A program made the translations under genes and the position numbers. A stretch of 8,597 nucleotides of DNA from Methylococcaceae bacterium (GTDB lineage Bacteria > Pseudomonadota > Gammaproteobacteria > Methylococcales > Methylomonadaceae): NCBI GenBank assembly GCA_005779525.1, contig SXIZ01000306.1, positions 1 through 8,597 of the forward strand, in the 5' to 3' direction. Positions 6,614 to 8,597 of the stretch are shown one piece after another; within the stretch, counting starts at the first letter, position 1, and each line of letters begins with the position of its first letter. A model generated the notes under the pieces. It saw only the letters and a list, made by a program, of their open reading frames with translations. It made no database searches and was not told the DNA's origin.

Positions 6614-8597
6614 ATGAAACCCCAAAAAACTTTAGTTGTCGTCGGTAATGGGATGGTCGGCCAATACTTTCTGGCAAATCTGGTCAACCACCCGATCTAC
6701 GCAGACTATCATATTGTCACGTTTGCTGAAGAATCGCGCCCGGCTTATGATCGCGTGCATTTATCAGCGTTCTTTTCCGGTAAAACCGCTGAGGATTTAG
6801 CGCTCGCGACCGAGGAATTTTTCCATGAACACCGCATCGAGTTACATTTAAACGATAAGGTCGTTGAGATTGACCGCGCTCGAAAATTGGTACATTCCGC
6901 GCAAGGGCGAAGCATTGCTTACGATACCTTGATTTTAGCTACAGGTTCTTACCCGTTTGTCCCGCCAATTCCGGGGCATGAACGCGAGCATTGCTTGGTA
7001 TACCGCACGATTGAGGATTTAGAAGCGATGCTGCGTTCAGCGCAATCTTCGAAAGTGGGTACGGTAATTGGCGGCGGGCTATTGGGTTTGGAGGCGGCTA
7101 AAGCTTTAAAAGATCTCGGGTTGGAAACCCATGTCGTGCAATTTGCGCCGCGCCTGATGGAGATGCAGATGGACGATGCGGGGGGCGCGATGTTGCGTCA
7201 CAAAATCGAAAATCTGGGCATAACCGTGCATACCAGCAAAAACACGGTCAATATCAGCGATGGCACGCAATGCCATAATCAAATTACCTTCGCCGATGGC
7301 GAAGTGCTGGAAACCGATGTCATTTTATTTTCGGCGGGTATACGTCCGCGCGACGAACTTGCGCGTGCCTGCGGCTTAGAAGTCGGACAACGCGGCGGCA
7401 TAGTCATTAATAACCAATGTTTGACCTCCGACCCGGATATTTATGCCATAGGCGAATGTGCTTTGTGGAATGGCAGAATTTATGGCTTGGTCGCTCCTGG
7501 GTATAGCATGGCGCGTACGGTGATTGCGCAGCTCGCTGCAGAAGATGTGAGTTTCGGTGGTGCAGATATGAGCACCAAACTCAAACTGATGGGGGTAGAT
7601 GTTGCGAGTTTGGGGGATGTGCATGCTAAAACGCCCGGGGCGTTGGTGTATACCTATCAAAATGGCGAACAGGAAATTTATAAACGCCTAGTGGTCAGCC
7701 AAAATAAAAAGCAGTTGCTGGGCGCAGTGTTAGTCGGTGATGCTTCTGGCTATGGCACGTTATTGCAATATTGTCTGAACGGGATTGATTTACCAGATAA
7801 CCCGGATGAATTAATTTTACCGCATCGCTCGGATAAATCGGTGGGATTAGGCCCGGATGCCCTCCCCGCCACTGCGCAGATTTGTTCTTGTTATGACGTG
7901 ACTAAAGGCCAGATTTGCACAGCCATCGAAAACGGCTGTACTACCCTGAGTGCCTTAAAAACTGAAACCCAAGCCGCCACAGGCTGCGGCGGCTGTGCTG
8001 CCTTATTAAAATCGGTGTTAGATTCGGAACTGACCAAACAAGGCGTTGCCGTCAATAAAGATATTTGCGAACACTTTAGTTATACCCGGCAGGATTTGTA
8101 TAACCTGATTATGGTCGGGCAAATTAAAACCTTTGGCGAATTAATCGCCAAACATGGCCGCGGACACGGCTGCGAAATCTGCAAACCCACGGTCGGCAAT
8201 ATTCTGGCATCCTACTGGAACGAGTACGTGCTCGAAACTGAACATTTGGGACTACAAGATACCAATGATATTTACTTGGCCAATATGCAAAAAGATGGCA
8301 CTTATTCGGTCGTGCCCCGTATTACCGGGGGAGAAATCAGCCCGGACATGCTGATTGCATTGGGGCAAGTGGGGAAAAAATATAATTTATACACCAAAAT
8401 TACGGGCGGGCAACGCGTGGATTTATTTGGCGCGCAATTGCATGAGTTGCCGTTAATTTGGGAGGAACTGATTGCCGCCGGTTTTGAATCGGGACATGCG
8501 TATGGTAAATCGCTACGCACCGTGAAATCTTGTGTCGGCAGCACCTGGTGCCGCTATGGGGTGGATGATAGCGTTGGTTTAGCGATTGAACTGGAAA
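6614..8597 (+). CDS. nirB: NAD(P)H nitrite reductase, large subunit NirB (3'-partial)
   Basis: NirB passes electrons from NAD(P)H through FAD and iron-sulphur clusters to siroheme, reducing nitrite to ammonium in the cytoplasm, usually with the small subunit NirD. Domains in order: FAD-binding VVVGNGMVG (residues 8-16); NAD(P)-binding VIGGGLLGLEAA (151-162); a BFD-like [2Fe-2S] domain with C424-x-C426 and C458-x2-C461; a second BFD-like domain with C485, C520 and C523; and the start of the nitrite/sulphite reductase region, including the first siroheme/[4Fe-4S] cysteines C640-x5-C646. The window ends after 661 codons of a protein usually near 850 residues, before the second cysteine pair. The ATG at 6614 is preferred because TGAG lies seven bases upstream; an in-frame ATG at 6602 would add four residues but has no ribosome site. 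The sigma-54 promoter suggests an assimilatory role under nitrogen control. NirD and nitrate reductase genes would be expected beyond the right edge. Confidence 0.95.
   Translation, partial: MKPQKTLVVVGNGMVGQYFLANLVNHPIYADYHIVTFAEESRPAYDRVHLSAFFSGKTAEDLALATEEFFHEHRIELHLNDKVVEIDRARKLVHSAQGRSIAYDTLILATGSYPFVPPIPGHEREHCLVYRTIEDLEAMLRSAQSSKVGTVIGGGLLGLEAAKALKDLGLETHVVQFAPRLMEMQMDDAGGAMLRHKIENLGITVHTSKNTVNISDGTQCHNQITFADGEVLETDVILFSAGIRPRDELARACGLEVGQRGGIVINNQCLTSDPDIYAIGECALWNGRIYGLVAPGYSMARTVIAQLAAEDVSFGGADMSTKLKLMGVDVASLGDVHAKTPGALVYTYQNGEQEIYKRLVVSQNKKQLLGAVLVGDASGYGTLLQYCLNGIDLPDNPDELILPHRSDKSVGLGPDALPATAQICSCYDVTKGQICTAIENGCTTLSALKTETQAATGCGGCAALLKSVLDSELTKQGVAVNKDICEHFSYTRQDLYNLIMVGQIKTFGELIAKHGRGHGCEICKPTVGNILASYWNEYVLETEHLGLQDTNDIYLANMQKDGTYSVVPRITGGEISPDMLIALGQVGKKYNLYTKITGGQRVDLFGAQLHELPLIWEELIAAGFESGHAYGKSLRTVKSCVGSTWCRYGVDDSVGLAIELE

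Noticed and set aside
6484..6687. Minus-strand frame of 67 codons upstream of nirB
   Set aside because: It overlaps the nirB start and the sigma-54 promoter, has no ribosome site I can see, and its translation is not protein-like.

Overview
The window looks like a piece of a gammaproteobacterial-type genome of moderate GC content (about 45% by hand count of a few rows), with a short foreign-looking stretch at its left end. Placement is inference from codon use, the lipoprotein signal, the style of the nitrite reductase and a sigma-54 promoter; no marker gene fixes the taxon. The first 300 bases or so are distinctly GC-richer (about 64% by hand count) and encode the N-terminal part of a UvrD/PcrA-like superfamily 1 helicase. 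That reading frame breaks off in the middle of a second gene on the other strand, which is most easily explained by a chimeric contig join near positions 298-320.

Layout: 1 to about 300 (+), helicase fragment; about 298-320, join; about 314-5980 (-), a giant lipoprotein multicopper oxidase (about 1,888 trustworthy residues, C-terminus lost at the join); 5981-6613, a 633-base divergent intergenic region rich in regulatory signals; 6614-8597 (+), nirB, the large subunit of NAD(P)H nitrite reductase, cut by the right edge.

The multicopper oxidase is the most unusual gene. It carries three repeated N-terminal-type cupredoxin halves and two C-terminal-type halves, and the copper ligands are distributed unevenly: intact L3 and L4 motifs lie in unit I and intact L1 and L2 motifs lie in unit II, so one complete blue-copper plus trinuclear centre could only be made by combining the two units. 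Size and motif style recall the very large bacterial Mn(II)-oxidase group (MnxG/MofA-like), but the substrate cannot be read from the sequence.

The nirB gene has a textbook sigma-54 (-24/-12) element 43 bases before its start codon and NtrC-like half-sites about 100-125 bases upstream of the predicted transcription start, pointing to nitrogen-limitation control and an assimilatory role. I see no sign that the oxidase and nirB act in one pathway; they are divergent neighbours sharing a long control region. No RNA gene, CRISPR array, insertion sequence or defence system is visible.
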